From contig JAWZYU010000028.1 in NCBI GenBank assembly GCA_038380435.1, positions 44,947,095 to 45,011,094 of the forward strand: a stretch of 64,000 nt of DNA, given 5' to 3'. The notes beneath the pieces are model-generated. The model did no database searches, was not told the DNA's origin, and saw only the letters and a program-made list of their open reading frames with translations. The DNA comes from Ryuthela nishihirai. Taxonomy: Eukaryota > Arthropoda > Arachnida > Araneae > Heptathelidae. A program made the translations under genes and the position numbers. Shown here in pieces: positions 30,940-42,981 of this stretch (its first letter is position 1; each line of letters opens with the position of its first letter).

Positions 30940-31317
30940 GGCTGAGTTGTTTTACCTCTCAGAGCTACTTTTTTGCACGCAATGGACTAAATGTCCAGGT
31001 CACAAGGACCCCAAGGTCTCAGAGAATGTTGGGGAGAGGGAACCCACTGGATAGTTGTTACGAATCTGGTGGTAGCCTCTCGTCAAGGTCATTCAGCGTG
31101 TTCTTTAACTTGCACAGTGTATGACTCTCCTGCACACGGGACCACGGCTTAACGTCCCATCCGACGGACGGTGGCCTTTCGAACCCATCAGTGTATCCTA
31201 TCGGGCCGAGTGAAGGGTAGAATTTTACGGAGATAAATCTCAACACCGGTCCAAGTGCGACCCGAACCCGAGAACTGCAGATTACGAGCCTGGCGTACTA
31301 CCGACTAAGTTCCCCCT
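30940..31317 (-). mobile_element. SINE-I, full length, diverged
   Basis: Tail gagttgttttacctctcaga to head tactaccgactaagtt. Many substitutions; no clear TSD. Confidence 0.85.
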
Positions 31318-31855
31318 AATCCTCCAGCGTTTCAAATGCAAAACTCTAAAATAAGAGGAATGAGCAACGGCTATGTGGTTTGCTTCATTTAATGTTCAGA
31401 TGGTGAATGGTGTATCAGTTTTTTCTACTTCCCAACATATGGTTGCTTGGAGGATGGCCAACGCGACGGAGATTGAGAGTGGCGACACCCCACGAGAAAG
31501 AAATGTGTATCGGCATCTCCTTCCAGAAGAAGTCCGTGACACAAATGCAGAAACATTCCCTTACGAATTACCTTTGGGGAATCCAAGTTCGTGAGTGTCT
31601 TTATCAAAAGTTTTCCGACAAATGGATTAGCCTAGATAGCTTGATTCAATGGCAGCTATCCGCGTATCATTCTGCTATACTCTCTGCCTGTGGGGGTTTC
31701 TGAAAGCCAAGGGTTTAGGAGAAAAAAAATTAACCGACTTTGAAGAGATGAAATCGCGTTTCATAGGGGACCATGAGACCATGAGATGGCTATATCACAC
31801 TTGACCAGATATTTGAATGCCTACTGGACGTGGTGTGTGTAATAAATGACGTTCA
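31318..31855 (+). other. Unassigned stretch with broken open frames
   Basis: Frame 31373..31594 (MANATEIESGDTPRERNVY, then HLLPEEVRDTNAETFPYELP) passes by frameshift into one containing FSDKWISLDSLIQWQLSAY. A later piece near 31745 reads FEEMKSRFIGDHETMRWLY, which faintly recalls the end of a gypsy-type RNase H. Three frame changes in 450 bp suggest a decayed coding region, perhaps a retroelement, but the match is weak. Confidence 0.3.
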
Positions 31856-31861
31856 TGTCCA

Positions 31862-32205
31862 GGTTTACCTGTGACTGACATTTTTGTCACTACAATGGGC
31901 TAAATGGTCAGATTTGGGTTATTTTATCTCTGAGCAGCACTTTTTTACACACAATGGACTAAATGGCCAAGTCAAAAAACCCCAAAAGTTCGGAGACGGT
32001 TAAGGAGAAAGGGACCCACTGGACAGCGTTTAGGAGAGTCTCGCATTAAGGCCATCCAGCATGATCTTTAACGTGAGTCTCACTATAAGGCCATCCAGCA
32101 TGATCTTTAACGTGCTCAAGGTAAGGTTCTCTCGCACACGGGGCCATGGATTTATTCTCATCCGACAGACCGGGGTTTTTCCAAGCCCATCGGTTCTCAC
32201 CTTTC
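31862..32205 (-). mobile_element. SINE-I fragments, head missing
   Basis: A short tail piece (31862..31911) is followed by a second tail and body (31915..32205). A ~45-bp block, aggccatccagcatgatctt, is repeated in tandem at 32050 and 32091. Confidence 0.82.
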
Positions 32206-32214
32206 TCTCCTAGG

Positions 32215-32676
32215 GTAGGGTTGGGTTGTTTTACCTCTGAGCGGAACCATGGGCGAAATGGCCAAGTCACATGAACCCCTAAGGCTCAGAGAAAGTTGGG
32301 GGAGGACACCACTGGAACAGCTGTTGGGAGACAGATGGTAGCCTTTCGACAAGGCCATCCAGCGTGTTCTTTAACGTGCACAGAGTATGGCTCTCCCGCA
32401 CACGGAGCCAAGGCTTAACGCCACATCCGACGGATGGCGGTCTTTTCAAGCCCATCGGTGTCCCCTAATGACCGTGGTCAGGGCGAGGAATTTTGCAGAG
32501 ATAAATCTCAACGCTTACCCAGCTCCGACTCGAACCTGGAAACTACAGATTACGAGCCTGGCGCGCTACCGACTGGACCAGGTGAGATTCGAACCTGAAA
32601 ACCCTGGACCAGGTGAGATTCGAACCTAAAAACTGCAGATTATGAGCCGTGTGCTTCCCCGCTGAGTTAACCCCCC
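32215..32676 (-). mobile_element. SINE-I with duplicated head block
   Basis: Complete copy. After the head, the ~30-bp B-box segment (accaggtgagattcgaacct) appears twice more, then a run of 15 C. Confidence 0.88.
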
Positions 32677-32689
32677 CCCCCCCCCCGTC

Positions 32690-32980
32690 GCCAAATGTCT
32701 AAGGTCACAAGCACCCAAGAGTTCAGAGAAGGTTGGAGAAGGCAATTCACTAGAATGCTATTAGGAAACAGATGGAAATATCCCGTCAAAGGCATGCTTT
32801 ACCGACCACAGGTTATGACTCTCATGCACAAGGCAACACAACATAATTTCTCGATCGTGACCTTAGGCATGCACGACAGAATGGGCACAAATGGAGAAAT
32901 TCTCAATAGAGGCACAGTAACGGGACTCGAACCTGGGAATATCAGATTGCTTAACCGGCGTGATATCGACTAAGCCAATT
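32690..32980 (-). mobile_element. SINE-I, diverged
   Basis: Weak body similarity (ggtcacaagcacccaag; ttcagagaaggttggagaa) but a recognisable head (gggactcgaacctggga). Confidence 0.65.
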
Positions 32981-33095
32981 TCGTCATCAGATTAACGAAA
33001 ACCTGAAGTCTTGCAAATTATCCCTGTCATGTTTTAATTATTAATTATGTGGATAATTATTGTTTTCAAAGCGATTTATTTTGGGTGTGCCTTTA

Positions 33096-33845
33096 ACCCG
33101 GGGGGAGGTAGGGGGATTAACTCGTCGGAAGCGTGCCAAGCTCAAAATCAATAATTAACAGGTTCGAGTCGCACTTTAGCCAGCGTTGAGATTTATCTCC
33201 GTAAAACCCACACTCGAGTAGTGTTGGGTTGTTTTACTTCTGAGCGGGGCTTTTTTTGCACACCATGGGCTAAATGGCCAGATTACATGAACCCCGAAGG
33301 CTCAGATAAGGTTGGGGGAGGGGACCCACTGGAACAGCTGTTGCGAGACAGATGGTAGCCTCTCGTCAAGACCATCCAGTGTGTTCTTTAACGTGCACAG
33401 GGTATGGCTCTCCCGCACACGGGGTCACGGCTTAATGTTCCATCCGACGGACGGCGGCCTTTTCAAGCCATCTGTGACCCCTAATGATCATGGGCAAGGG
33501 GGGAGTGTTGCGGAGATAAGTCTCAACGCTGATCCAGCTGGGACTACCCTCACCCGAAAAACCCTCATCAGTCACTAGTGGACACCAACGGTCTTGTAAA
33601 AATCGCCGTCCGTCGGATGGGACGTTAAGTTGTGTGCCCTTATGCGGGAGAGCCATACCCTGTGCCCGTTAAAGAACTCGCTGGATGGCCTTGACAGGAG
33701 GCTACCATCTGTCTCCCAACAGCTGTCCAGTGGGCCCCCTTCCCTAATAGTCTTTGAGTCCTCGGGATCCTTGTGACTTGGTCATTTAGTCCATTGTGGG
33801 CAAAAAAAGTGTTGCTAAGAGTTTGAAAAACAACAACACACAGCA
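33096..33845 (+). mobile_element. SINE-I, old host copy split by another
   Basis: Head at 33096..33221 (gttcgagtcgcac). The body resumes at about 33546 (tcactagtggacaccaacgg) and the tail ends near 33838. The minus-strand SINE-I lies between. Confidence 0.8.
33222..33545 (-). mobile_element. SINE-I, nested, head truncated
   Basis: Tail gttgggttgttttacttctg to ctgatccagctgggacta; the A box half is missing. Lies inside the plus copy of 33096..33845. Confidence 0.88.
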
Positions 33846-34077
33846 TTTCTCAGGGAGAAAAAAATTCAACTAGCTCTCATGAAAAAAATAGTTGGCTATA
33901 GGTACAGATAATCGAAAGCATTTGAAATCAAAATTATTTCGTATGATTGGTATTTATTTTAAAGAATAAGATACAAATAAATAGATCCGTAGTACATTTG
34001 TGTTAAATCTCTGCTACATATATACATTCACTATCTAACTTATTAGACAGAGTTGCATGTTGTTTCAATAGTAACTC
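33846..34077. other. Unassigned spacer
   Basis: AT-rich, no supported feature. Confidence 0.35.
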
Positions 34078-34090
34078 ATAGACAGAACTG

Positions 34091-34813
34091 GGGCGGGGGT
34101 GGCTCAGTCGGTAGCGCGCCAGGCTCGTAATTGGTAGTTCCCAGGTTCGAGTCCCAGCTGGGTCAGCGTTGAGATTTATCTCCGCAAAATTCCCCGCCCT
34201 GCCCACGGTCAGTAGGGGACACCGATGGGCTTGGAAAGGCCGCCGCCCGTCGGATGGGACGTTAAGCCGTGGCCCCGTGTGTGGGAGAGCCATACCCTGT
34301 GCACGTTAAAGAACACTCTGGATGGCCTTGACGTGAGGCTACCATCTGTCTCCCAACAGCTGTTCCAGTGGGTCCCCTCCCCCAACCTTCTCTGAGCCTT
34401 CGGGGTCCATGTGACCTGACCATTTAGCCCATGGTGTGCAAAAAAGTGCCGCTCAGAGGTAAAACAACCCAACGTTAAAGAACACGCTGGATGGCCTTGA
34501 CGGGAGGCTACCATCTGTCTCCCAACAGCTGTTCCAGTGGGTCCCCTCCCCCAACCTTCTCTGAGCCTTCGGGGTCCATGTGACCTGACCATTTAGCCCA
34601 CGGTGTGCAAAAAAGTGCCGCTCAGAGGTAAAACAACCCAACGTTAAAGAACACGCTGGATGGCCTTGACGGGAGGCTACCATCTGTCTCCCAACAGCTG
34701 TTCCAGTGGGTCCCCTCCCCCAACCTTCTCTGAGCCTTCGGGGTCCTTGTGACCTGACCATTTAGCCCATGGTGTGCAAAAAAAGTGCCGCTAAGAGGTA
34801 AAACAACCCAACC
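34091..34813 (+). mobile_element. SINE-I with tripled tail, single TSD
   Basis: A full SINE-I (34091..34470) is followed by two more copies of its last ~169 bp, starting aacgttaaagaacacgctgg at 34471 and 34640. catagacagaact lies just before 34091 and again at about 34813..34825, so the trimeric-tail unit is bracketed by one duplication. Each tail ends aaaacaaccca before restarting inside the body. Confidence 0.94.
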
Positions 34814-34825
34814 CATAGACAGAAC

Positions 34826-35113
34826 TCAGTAACGTATTAATAAAAACTCGTTCTGCAAACGAGCTCTTTCTGCAAAAAAAAACACTCTTCAAAAATGGCA
34901 AAAATTAACTTACTTATTAAGCGAACTGCTAAAATGACTCTTCTACGCTTTCAAAGCAGTTATCTAAAGCCGAATTATTGCTAAATATTTCTATTTCCTT
35001 ATCTTTTTAAATACCGAATTTTGTTGAAAATCGAGATTTAAATAGATTTGATAGATATTTAAAATATATTCAGTCGCACAGTAAATAAAACGTTTAGTTT
35101 ATAAAAAAACTAG
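34826..35113. other. Unassigned AT-rich spacer
   Basis: Words near 34990..35080 (ttgttgaaaatcgagattta) resemble the dispersed foldback family. No gene. Confidence 0.45.
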
Positions 35114-35611
35114 TACAGTCGCTCCAAAAAAATATCCGAACACTATGGTTGATTGCAGAATTCAGAAAAAATATCTGGCAACGATTTTTTTTTAGAAATT
35201 AGTGCTCTGGCAACCTTCGTGTCACGTGATTACAGCATTCAGGAAAAATATCTGGAGCGTGTACAGCAACTGTACACGCTCCAGTTACCGTTCGCAGCAA
35301 ACTGGAGCGTGTGCAGTAACTGCACACGCTCCAGTTTGCTGTGAACGGTAACTGCACACGCTCAATATTTCCGTGAGTGAGCCCACACGATCTAGTATCA
35401 AAATAATATGACCACCTACAGTCGCTCAAAAAATATCCAAACACTATGGTTGATTACAGAATTCAGAAAAAATATCTGGCAACGATTTTTTTTAGAAATT
35501 AGTGATCTGGCAACCCCAAATCACTAATTTCTAAAAACAAATTGTTGCCAGATATATTTTCTGAATTCTGCAATCGACCATAGTGTTTGGATATATTTTT
35601 GAGCGACTGTA
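35114..35611. mobile_element. Composite foldback MITE
   Basis: Outer terminal repeats at 35114 (tacagtcgctccaaaaaaat) and 35611 (gagcgactgta), with an internal third repeat at 35418. The long arm has a single hairpin unit and ends in the spacer aataatatgaccacc before the inner short MITE, the same order as at 5812..6856. Confidence 0.92.
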
Positions 35612-36314
35612 CGTTATTTTTGTTTATTATTAATAAACTAGTGACGGAATAGATTTGGATGAATGGCTTTCAAATAATCGATATTTCAGGTAACAGATTT
35701 CAGATAATCGATGTTTGAGATAACAGATTTCAGATAATCGATTCTCGAATAATCGATATTCGAAAAAATTGGTTTTCATATAATCGATATTTCTAATAAG
35801 TGGTTTCGAATAATACACATTTCAAATAAAATGGCTTTCAGAAAAAAAAAACAATATTTCAAAATGTAGGTATGGGCCAATCGATATTTTAGGTAACTGA
35901 TTTCAGATCATTCATTCTCGAATAATTGATATATCAGATAATAGGTTTTCTGAAAATCGATGTTCCTAATAACCGGTTTCCAATAATCGATACTTCAGAC
36001 AATCGATGTTTCAAGTAGTTGGCTTCGTTTATTGACATTGGAGATAACAGATTTCAGATAATCGATTCTCGAATAATCGATATTTCTAATAACTGGTTTG
36101 CAGAAAATCGATATTTCTAATATGTTTCAGATATTTGGTTTTCGGATAATCGATGTTTCAGATTTTCGGATAATCGATATTTGACATTATTAGCTTTCGG
36201 ATAATCGATATTTCTGATAACTCGTTTTGAATATTTGATATTTCAGAAAACTTGTTTCAAAGAATCGATTCTGGAATAATCATATTAAGAATAATAAGAT
36301 TTCGGATAATTGAG

Positions 36315-36697
36315 GAACGGGGGTGGCTCAGTCGGTAACGCGCCAGGCTCGTAATCTGTAGTTCCCAGGTTCGAGTCCCAGCTGGGTCAGTGTTGAGATT
36401 TATCTCCGCAAAATTCCCCGCCCTGCCCACGGTCAGTAGGGGACACCGATGGGCTTGGAAAGGCCGCCGTCCGTCGGATGGGACGTTAACCATGGCCCCG
36501 TGTGCGGGAAAGCCATACCCTGTGCACGTTAAAAAACACGCTGGATGGCCTTGACGGGAGGTTACCATCTGTCTCCCAACAGCTGTTCCAGTGGGTCCCC
36601 TCCCCCAACCTTCTCTGAGCCTTCGGGGTCCATGTGACCTGGCCATTTAGCCCATGGTGTGCAAAAAAGTGCCGTTCAGAGGTAAAACAACCCAACT
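36315..36697 (+). mobile_element. SINE-I, full length, inside the satellite
   Basis: Head acgggggtggctcagtcggt to tail aaaacaacccaac. Flanked by ggataattga on both sides, although the satellite could supply such a word by itself. Confidence 0.92.
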
Positions 36698-37663
36698 TGG
36701 ATAATTGATATTTCGAAAGGAAAAAAAAGCCACTTCTGAAAAAAATTTGTTTCTCTTATAATCGGACAAATCTCTCTTCGGACAACTTTTTTTCGGATAT
36801 TGATCTTCTAATGAAAGGTTTGAGATACTCGATATATCAAGTAATTTGTGTTTGGACAATCGATATTTCTGATTACTCATTTTCCAATAATTGGTATTTC
36901 TTGTGACTTGCTTCGAATTAACTGATTTCTCAGGCAATTCGTTGGATGTAACTGGCATTTCATATAATTGTTTTTTCGACAACTGACATTTCAGATAACA
37001 TGTTCAGATAATTGATTCTTGAATAATCTACATTTGGAATCTCTGGTTTTCGAATAATCGATAATTTACATAATTGGTTTCGAATAATCGTATTTTAGAA
37101 AACTGATTTTCGAATAATCGATATTTCAAAGAGCTTGCTTTCGAGTAATCGATAATTCAAAAAACTGATATTAGAATTATTAATATTTCAGAAAACTGGT
37201 TTTTCGAATAATCGATGTTTCAGATAATTGGTTTCGAATAATCGATGTTTCAGACAATTGGTTTCGAGTATTCGATATTTCAGAAAACTGGTTTTACGTG
37301 TTATCGGTATTTCAGTTAACTGTTCTTTTTTTTTTGAATAATAGATAGTTCAGATAACTGGTTTTCGAATAATCGATAGTTCAGATAATTTGTTTTCGGA
37401 TAATTGATGGCTCAGGTAACTGATTTTTTAATAATTGATGGTTTGTATAACTGGTTTTGGCATAATCCATAGTTCGGATAACGTTTTTGAATAATCGATA
37501 GCTCGAGAAATTGATTCTTCAATAAATGATAGTTCATAAAACAAGGTTTTCGACTAATCGATAGTTCGGATAACTGGTTTTCGACTAATCGATAGCTTGT
37601 TTAACTAATATTCGAATAGTCGATAGTTCGGGTAACTGGATTTCGGATAATTTATGATTCGGA

Positions 37664-37935
37664 TCATGGGCGTCCGCAGAAAGTTTTCCAGGGGTGAGGG
37701 GCAAAGCTTGGAGACAAATAATTACATCAATATATTTCTATTTAATTATTTAATTTTTTAGGGGTTTTTTTCACAAGTAGATTTTAGAATACAGTATTGC
37801 ATCAATGCAAAAACACATACATAATGTATATAAATTAATTACGTTTAAATTGTTGCGATTATAATTTGTGGAATTTGTTACTCGATCCCCAGTGGGGGGG
37901 CAAGTGCCCCGTTTTCCCCCCTCTTCCGACGCCTA
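37664..37935. mobile_element. Small TIR element inside the satellite
   Basis: About 270 bp unlike the satellite. The ends are imperfect inverted repeats (tcatgggcgtccg and ccgacgcctatga). The target words tatgattcggat lie on both sides, giving a duplication of 6-12 bp depending on where the element ends. G- and C-rich ends with an AT-rich middle. No frame. Confidence 0.7.
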
Positions 37936-38871
37936 TGATTCGGATAACTGGTTTCTGTTTAAACGATGGTTCGGGCAACTGGTTTGCGAGTAATCGATAG
38001 TTCGGATAACTGGAATTTGAATATACCACAGTTCAGATAATTGGTTTTCGAAAAATCGATAGTTTGAATAACTGGTCTCTGTTTAACCGATAGTTCTAAT
38101 AACTGAATTTTGAATATACGATAGTTCGGATAACTGCTTTTCGAGTAATTGGTAATTTGAATAACTGGTTTCTGTTTAACCGATATTTCGGGCAATTGGT
38201 TTGCAAATAATCGATAGTTCGGTTAACTGAATTTTGAATATACAATAGTTCGGATAACTGGTTTTCGAATAATCGGTAATTTGAATAACCAAAATCAGGA
38301 TAACTGAATTATGAATAAACCATAGTTTGGATAGCTGGTTTTTGAATAATTGAAAACTCGGATAACTGTTTTTTCAGTAATTGATAGTTCAGATAACAGG
38401 TTTTCAAATAATCGATAGCTCGGATAACTGGTTTTTGACAAATCGACAGTTCTGATAACTAGTTTTCGAATAATATATAGTTCGGATAACTGGTTTTTGA
38501 CAAACCCACAATTCTGATAATTAGTCTCTTAATAATGCATAGTTCGGATAACTGGTTTTTGACAAACCGACAATTCTGATAATCAGTTTCTTAATATGCA
38601 TATAACTGTTTTTTTTTCTGGATAACTGTTTTTTTTCTGGGGGGAAGGAAAAAAAAACCCGACAGATCGAATAACTAGTTTCCGAAAAATGTATAGTCCG
38701 GATAAGTAGTTTTCGAAAAATTGGTAGTTTGGATTACTAGTTTATGAGTAATTGATAGCTCGGATAATTAGATTTTGAATAATCAATATTTCGGATACTG
38801 GTTTTTAAAAACCAGTTCGGTTAACTGGTTTTTAACTAATTAATAATTTGGTTAACTATGGATGCTCTACA

Positions 38872-39167
38872 TCAGGGGGTGCCCATTACGGTGCCCGAGG
38901 GTAATGGTAAATCTTTAGCAAGGTAAGGAGTAAGTTAATTTTTAAAAGCTAGGTTGTTACTACTAAAAATCTTTCAGATTTACCCCAAAAATAGAAATGT
39001 GTTTCTGACACGTCAAGCGCCAGTTGAATTACTTATTTTAAATTGTTTACTAATGATGGCACTCCTTTATTGCCCCACATTAAAACCTAAATAAAAATTT
39101 AACCCCCCCCCCCAAAGAAATCTTAGAGTAAAAGTAGCCCCAGGTGTCAAAAGTTTGGACACTCCTG
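38872..39167. mobile_element. hAT-like MITE
   Basis: Left end cagggggtgccca and right end aaaagtttggacactcctg form imperfect inverted repeats of the CAGGGGTGTCCAAACT kind seen in hAT elements. The flanks ctctacat and ctctaaca may be a decayed 8-bp duplication. A C run lies at about 39105. No coding capacity. Confidence 0.65.
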
Positions 39168-40570
39168 CTCTAACAGTATATGCGTACGTTGGATGTCTGA
39201 AAAATAATTGCAATAAAATCCTTCAAAAAAATTTATTTTCCACATATTTATCTCTCTGTCTTTATTAATTTCTCTTTATGAAGTTGTTTCGTTTAGGAGA
39301 CATCTTTAAGATGCAGAAACATTCCCTTATTGCCTACTCGTGGTTTTAAGATGCAAAATGTTTTGAATATTGTGCGATTAATTCGTTGTATTAAATATGC
39401 AATTTCGGTTTTGGTTTTTGTTATTTGTGGTGAATGCATCTGCTCTGAGTGATGATCCGGAATGTTTTAATCTCGCATTCTCTTTTCGTTGTAATTAAGA
39501 AGACCCACCTGGCTATTTCTTGAATGCTCATATTGAATAAATGATTTATCATTCAGTTTTATTAATGTTTTCTGAAGTAATGCTTAGCTATCAATTTTTC
39601 ATTTTATTGCTTTGAACCTAATAATACAATGAATCATCAGTACGTGGTGCTTTGTTCAAATAACGGTACGGTTCGGAATTTGCAGTGAAGCTTTGTAATT
39701 AAATTCCTATTTTATTTCAAATGGCGTGTATATTTGTGTTCCAAGGTGTGCGTGATGTTCGTGCTGTTAAAAAGATAATATTCTGATCTGAAGCTTGGTA
39801 ACGTTTTTCCTCATTCAGTTTTGTTGAACAATAATGGCGTTGTTAAAACTCTGATTGTGTAGGGCGGGTCAAAATGATGCTAGTGTTTAAGTTGAAGTAA
39901 AGGATTTATCCGATTGTAATGGTCGTGTCAAACTAAAACTAAATAACAAAGAGAGCGAATCATCATCACTTTCATCATGCCCATAGTAGCCATTAGTATT
40001 TCAGATCTATTAATAGTCATAGGTCTATCACAGAATCCTTGAGATTACACCTACTCATAGTTTCTCTTCGAACTTTCATAGTTTTATATAGGAAGTTTGA
40101 AGGTGCTTTCAGGGGTGGTGGATACGATTCCTCGCTCTACATCACTCCTAAATGAAATGTCTTTTTATTTTTCCATTTTGAAATCGGAGGCGTTTTCTTG
40201 GGGGGCCCACATTGTATTTTTATTACCCATCTTCCTATTGCTTTTAGCTAGACATTTCTCAGTTAATTGGCTTGTGGATTTGTCAAAAGATTTGTTTTAC
40301 CACATCTTTGAGACGCGACGGACAAACTTAAGCTTATGACGCGGGGAGGAAAAATAAAAAGGGCCTGTAAAAAAATTGTCCTTCTTGCTTCTTTCTCCCG
40401 TAAAAAGGAAAAATATGAAAATGATTCTTCCGCTATATCTTCGTAAAGATCTTCGACTACACATCAAATGAAAGTTTGTTGCATGAGAAGTATCACAGGC
40501 TATAAAAATCACCCCATGCTTTCTCCCCCCTCCAAAAAAAAGGGAAAATATGTGAAGGATTGTTCTACTT
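39168..40570. other. Unassigned AT-rich stretch
   Basis: About 1.4 kb without the local repeat families. Short frames (such as 40097..40339) lack splice sites or recognised motifs. Probably intron or intergenic DNA. Confidence 0.4.
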
Positions 40571-40583
40571 TATCATTTGAAGG

Positions 40584-40912
40584 GTTCGAGTCCCAGCTGG
40601 GTCAGCGTTGAGATTTATCTCCGCATAACTCCCCGCCCTGCCCACGGTCAGTAGGGGACACCGATGGGCTTGGAAAGGCCGCCGTCCGTCGGATGGGACG
40701 TTAAGCCGTGGCACCGTGTGCGGGAGAGTCATACCCTGTGCACGTTAAAGAACACGCTGGATGGCCTAGACGGGAGGCTATCATCTGTCTCCCAACAGCT
40801 GTTGCAGTGGGTCCCCTCCCCCAACCATCTCTGAGCCTTCGGGGTCCTTGTGACCTGGCCATTTAGCCCATGGTGTGCAAAAAAGTGCCGCTCAGAGGTA
40901 ACCCAACCCAAC
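40584..40912 (+). mobile_element. SINE-I, 5'-truncated at the B box, 13-bp TSD
   Basis: Starts gttcgagtcccagctgggtc. tatcatttgaagg at 40571..40583 and 40913..40925. The tail lacks the usual aaaaca (gaggtaacccaaccc). Confidence 0.94.
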
Positions 40913-40925
40913 TATCATTTGAAGG

Positions 40926-41601
40926 CGAGGGCCGACCGTAATAGGTTGTATATCAAACGAAAGCTTGTGACGTGGGGAGTGTTTTGGGCAATAAAAATAT
41001 ACCCCCTTTTATTTCTTTCCCCCTAAAATATAGTAAATGCGAAAGTCTTTTTTCTGCTCTATATTCCAAACTCTAGGACCTACATTTAAGAGTTAAGTGC
41101 CAAATGAAAGCTCATATAAGAACCGTCATTAGCTGCTTCGAATTACGTCCCCTCCACATTCACTCCCCAATATAGTAGACGGAAATTTCGCGGGGGTCGA
41201 CCTTAACAAATTATATCTCAAACTAAACCTTCTGCCGTCGCGAAAGTCATGGGCTACCTCAAACGCGACCCCTCCCCCACCACAAAGAAAGGAGGAGGAT
41301 AAATGTGGTCGATGTTCATGAGAAAATTTCTGAAGTTAGGTATTTTTAGTGACAAAGAAATATATAAATTAAAATTTTTTAAAAATACATATCTTCCTAC
41401 AAGTCTGGTACTTCCCACATGCGTCCTAAAAAGCAGAAAATAAACCAAAAAGCATTTGGATGATGGGAAATTCTTTTAAAGAACAATTTAAGATCGGAAT
41501 CTCTAACGCAATATCGAAGACATCTAGATGCAATAATTCTAGATATATGTAGAATATTAATCCTGTTGTCGGACTGTTTTTCATATCCCATGAAAACAAA
41601 T
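40926..41601. other. Unassigned stretch
   Basis: About 680 bp. Overlapping short minus-strand frames near 41254..41686 have no recognised motif. Confidence 0.4.
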
Positions 41602-41612
41602 GAATATTATTA

Positions 41613-41816
41613 AATAAAATAAATACCCCCTCAAGCAGCTGCTTGCCACAAGAGGTCTGACAGGAGCCTGTCAATTTATACACCACAGTAGAAGGTCTAT
41701 GAGAATGGTGGGACCTCAGCAGAAAAACATCACAACATTCATGCCTTACCCAGGGCTTGAACCCAGGTCCCTTAAATCAGTAGTCAAGAGCGCTAACCAC
41801 TCGGCCACGGGACGGC
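41613..41816 (-). mobile_element. SINE-II, full length, 11-bp TSD
   Basis: Reference copy of the second SINE family, about 205 bp. On the minus strand the head has an A box (tggccgagtggttagcgc) and B box (gggttcaagccc) of Ser/Leu-tRNA type. The body carries gaggtcctgccattctcat-like words and a ggctcctgtcagacctcttg block. The 3' end is gctgcttgagggggtattta with a T-rich/AAATAAA end. gaatattatta flanks it at 41602..41612 and 41817..41827. Confidence 0.92.
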
Positions 41817-41827
41817 GAATATTATTA

Positions 41828-42336
41828 GATTTATTAATAAATTTATCAGTGCTCTTCCGTCGAGACGTGGAAATCACTCTTAAAATTCGATATTATTCGA
41901 ACATTATCGAAACAAAAATGGCTTGGAAAGAGATAACACATAAAATATTTACATACTAGTTAAACCGGCGCCAAAAGTTTGGCGCGAAACATATGTACCA
42001 TTGATAACTCTTCCCATCAATAAGTTCATTCACGCAACGACAGCGCCACCAGAAATTTCGGAATATTGTCAAGGGATCATTCCCGACCCACTGCAGCTAG
42101 GAACCATATCTGTTACCCTAGCAGGGAAAGAACTAATTGGAACCACCCAACCAAATTTGCGACTGATCGCTCAGGTATCCGAGGAACCACAAAGAAATCG
42201 ACTATTTCTGCCGCTGAATCCCGCTATTTCGGCTCTTATATAATATGCTGATATTTATGTATTGTGAATAAAATGAATCAGTTCTGGAAAATAAATATTA
42301 CTCTAATGCTCAATTTTGGCAAAATGAAGAGTTTAA
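41828..42336. other. Unassigned stretch
   Basis: About 510 bp. A plus-strand frame at 42001..42243 shows no recognised motif. Confidence 0.4.
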
Positions 42337-42476
42337 AAAATAAATTTAAATACCCCCTCAAGCAGCTGCTTGCCACAGAGGTCTGACAGGAGCCTGTCAC
42401 TTTATATTCCAGAGTAGAAGGTCTGTGAGGATGGCAGGACCTCAGCAGAAAAACAACACGAACATCCATGCTTAAT
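42337..42476 (-). mobile_element. SINE-II, head missing
   Basis: 3' end (taccccctcaagcagctgct) and body to catccatgcttaat; the tRNA-like head is absent. Confidence 0.9.
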
Positions 42477-42968
42477 TGCACATCTGTAGCGAATGAAATG
42501 ATGGAATGTGCGCTTTACTGCAATAGTGCTATGCTTGCAGCGAAACCACCGTGCAGGCAAACTAGACGATTGTTGATCGCAAACTTCATTTGGTATATCT
42601 GTGAATGTCACTTTCTGTTTTGCAATAGAAAAAATAGCATTTACTGCGAACATTTAAAGAATAAGAATACAATTGAGTATTAGGATCCATCCAAAATATG
42701 CTTGAAAATAACTTATGGGTATTTTCCATCAAATCCATCTAAACTGTTTTTAAGAGTCAGAAGTTCTGCTGAGCTTGGAGCTTCGTCTTATAATATATTT
42801 GAGAGAAAAAGCATATACACATTTTCAGCAGGATTTTTTATACTTCTGGAATATTTTTCACTTTTTCACATAAAAACATCAAATAATATTGCGCCATGCG
42901 CTTTTATATGAAACAAGTTCACTTTGTAAAATAATTTTGTTTAATACGACCATAGTTTTTCATAATTT
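42477..42968. other. Unassigned stretch
   Basis: About 490 bp, no supported feature. Confidence 0.4.
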
Positions 42969-42981
42969 ATATCTCATAATA

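Larger units (their letters stand above)
35640..38860. repeat. Degenerate ~31-bp satellite rich in ATCGAT
   Basis: About 2.5 kb of irregular units of 26-31 bp like ataactggttttcgaataat followed by cgatagttcgg. Most units hold ATCGAT or a one-base variant. Left units favour the word tatttcag, right units agttcggataactgg. Interrupted by a SINE-I at 36315 and a small element at 37664. No long frames except short minus-strand ones made of repeat words. Confidence 0.9.

Noticed and set aside
40097..40339. Membrane-like peptide with FLLPIFLLLLARHF
   Set aside because: A single short frame in AT-rich DNA. T-rich codons give hydrophobic residues by chance, and no splice or promoter context supports it.
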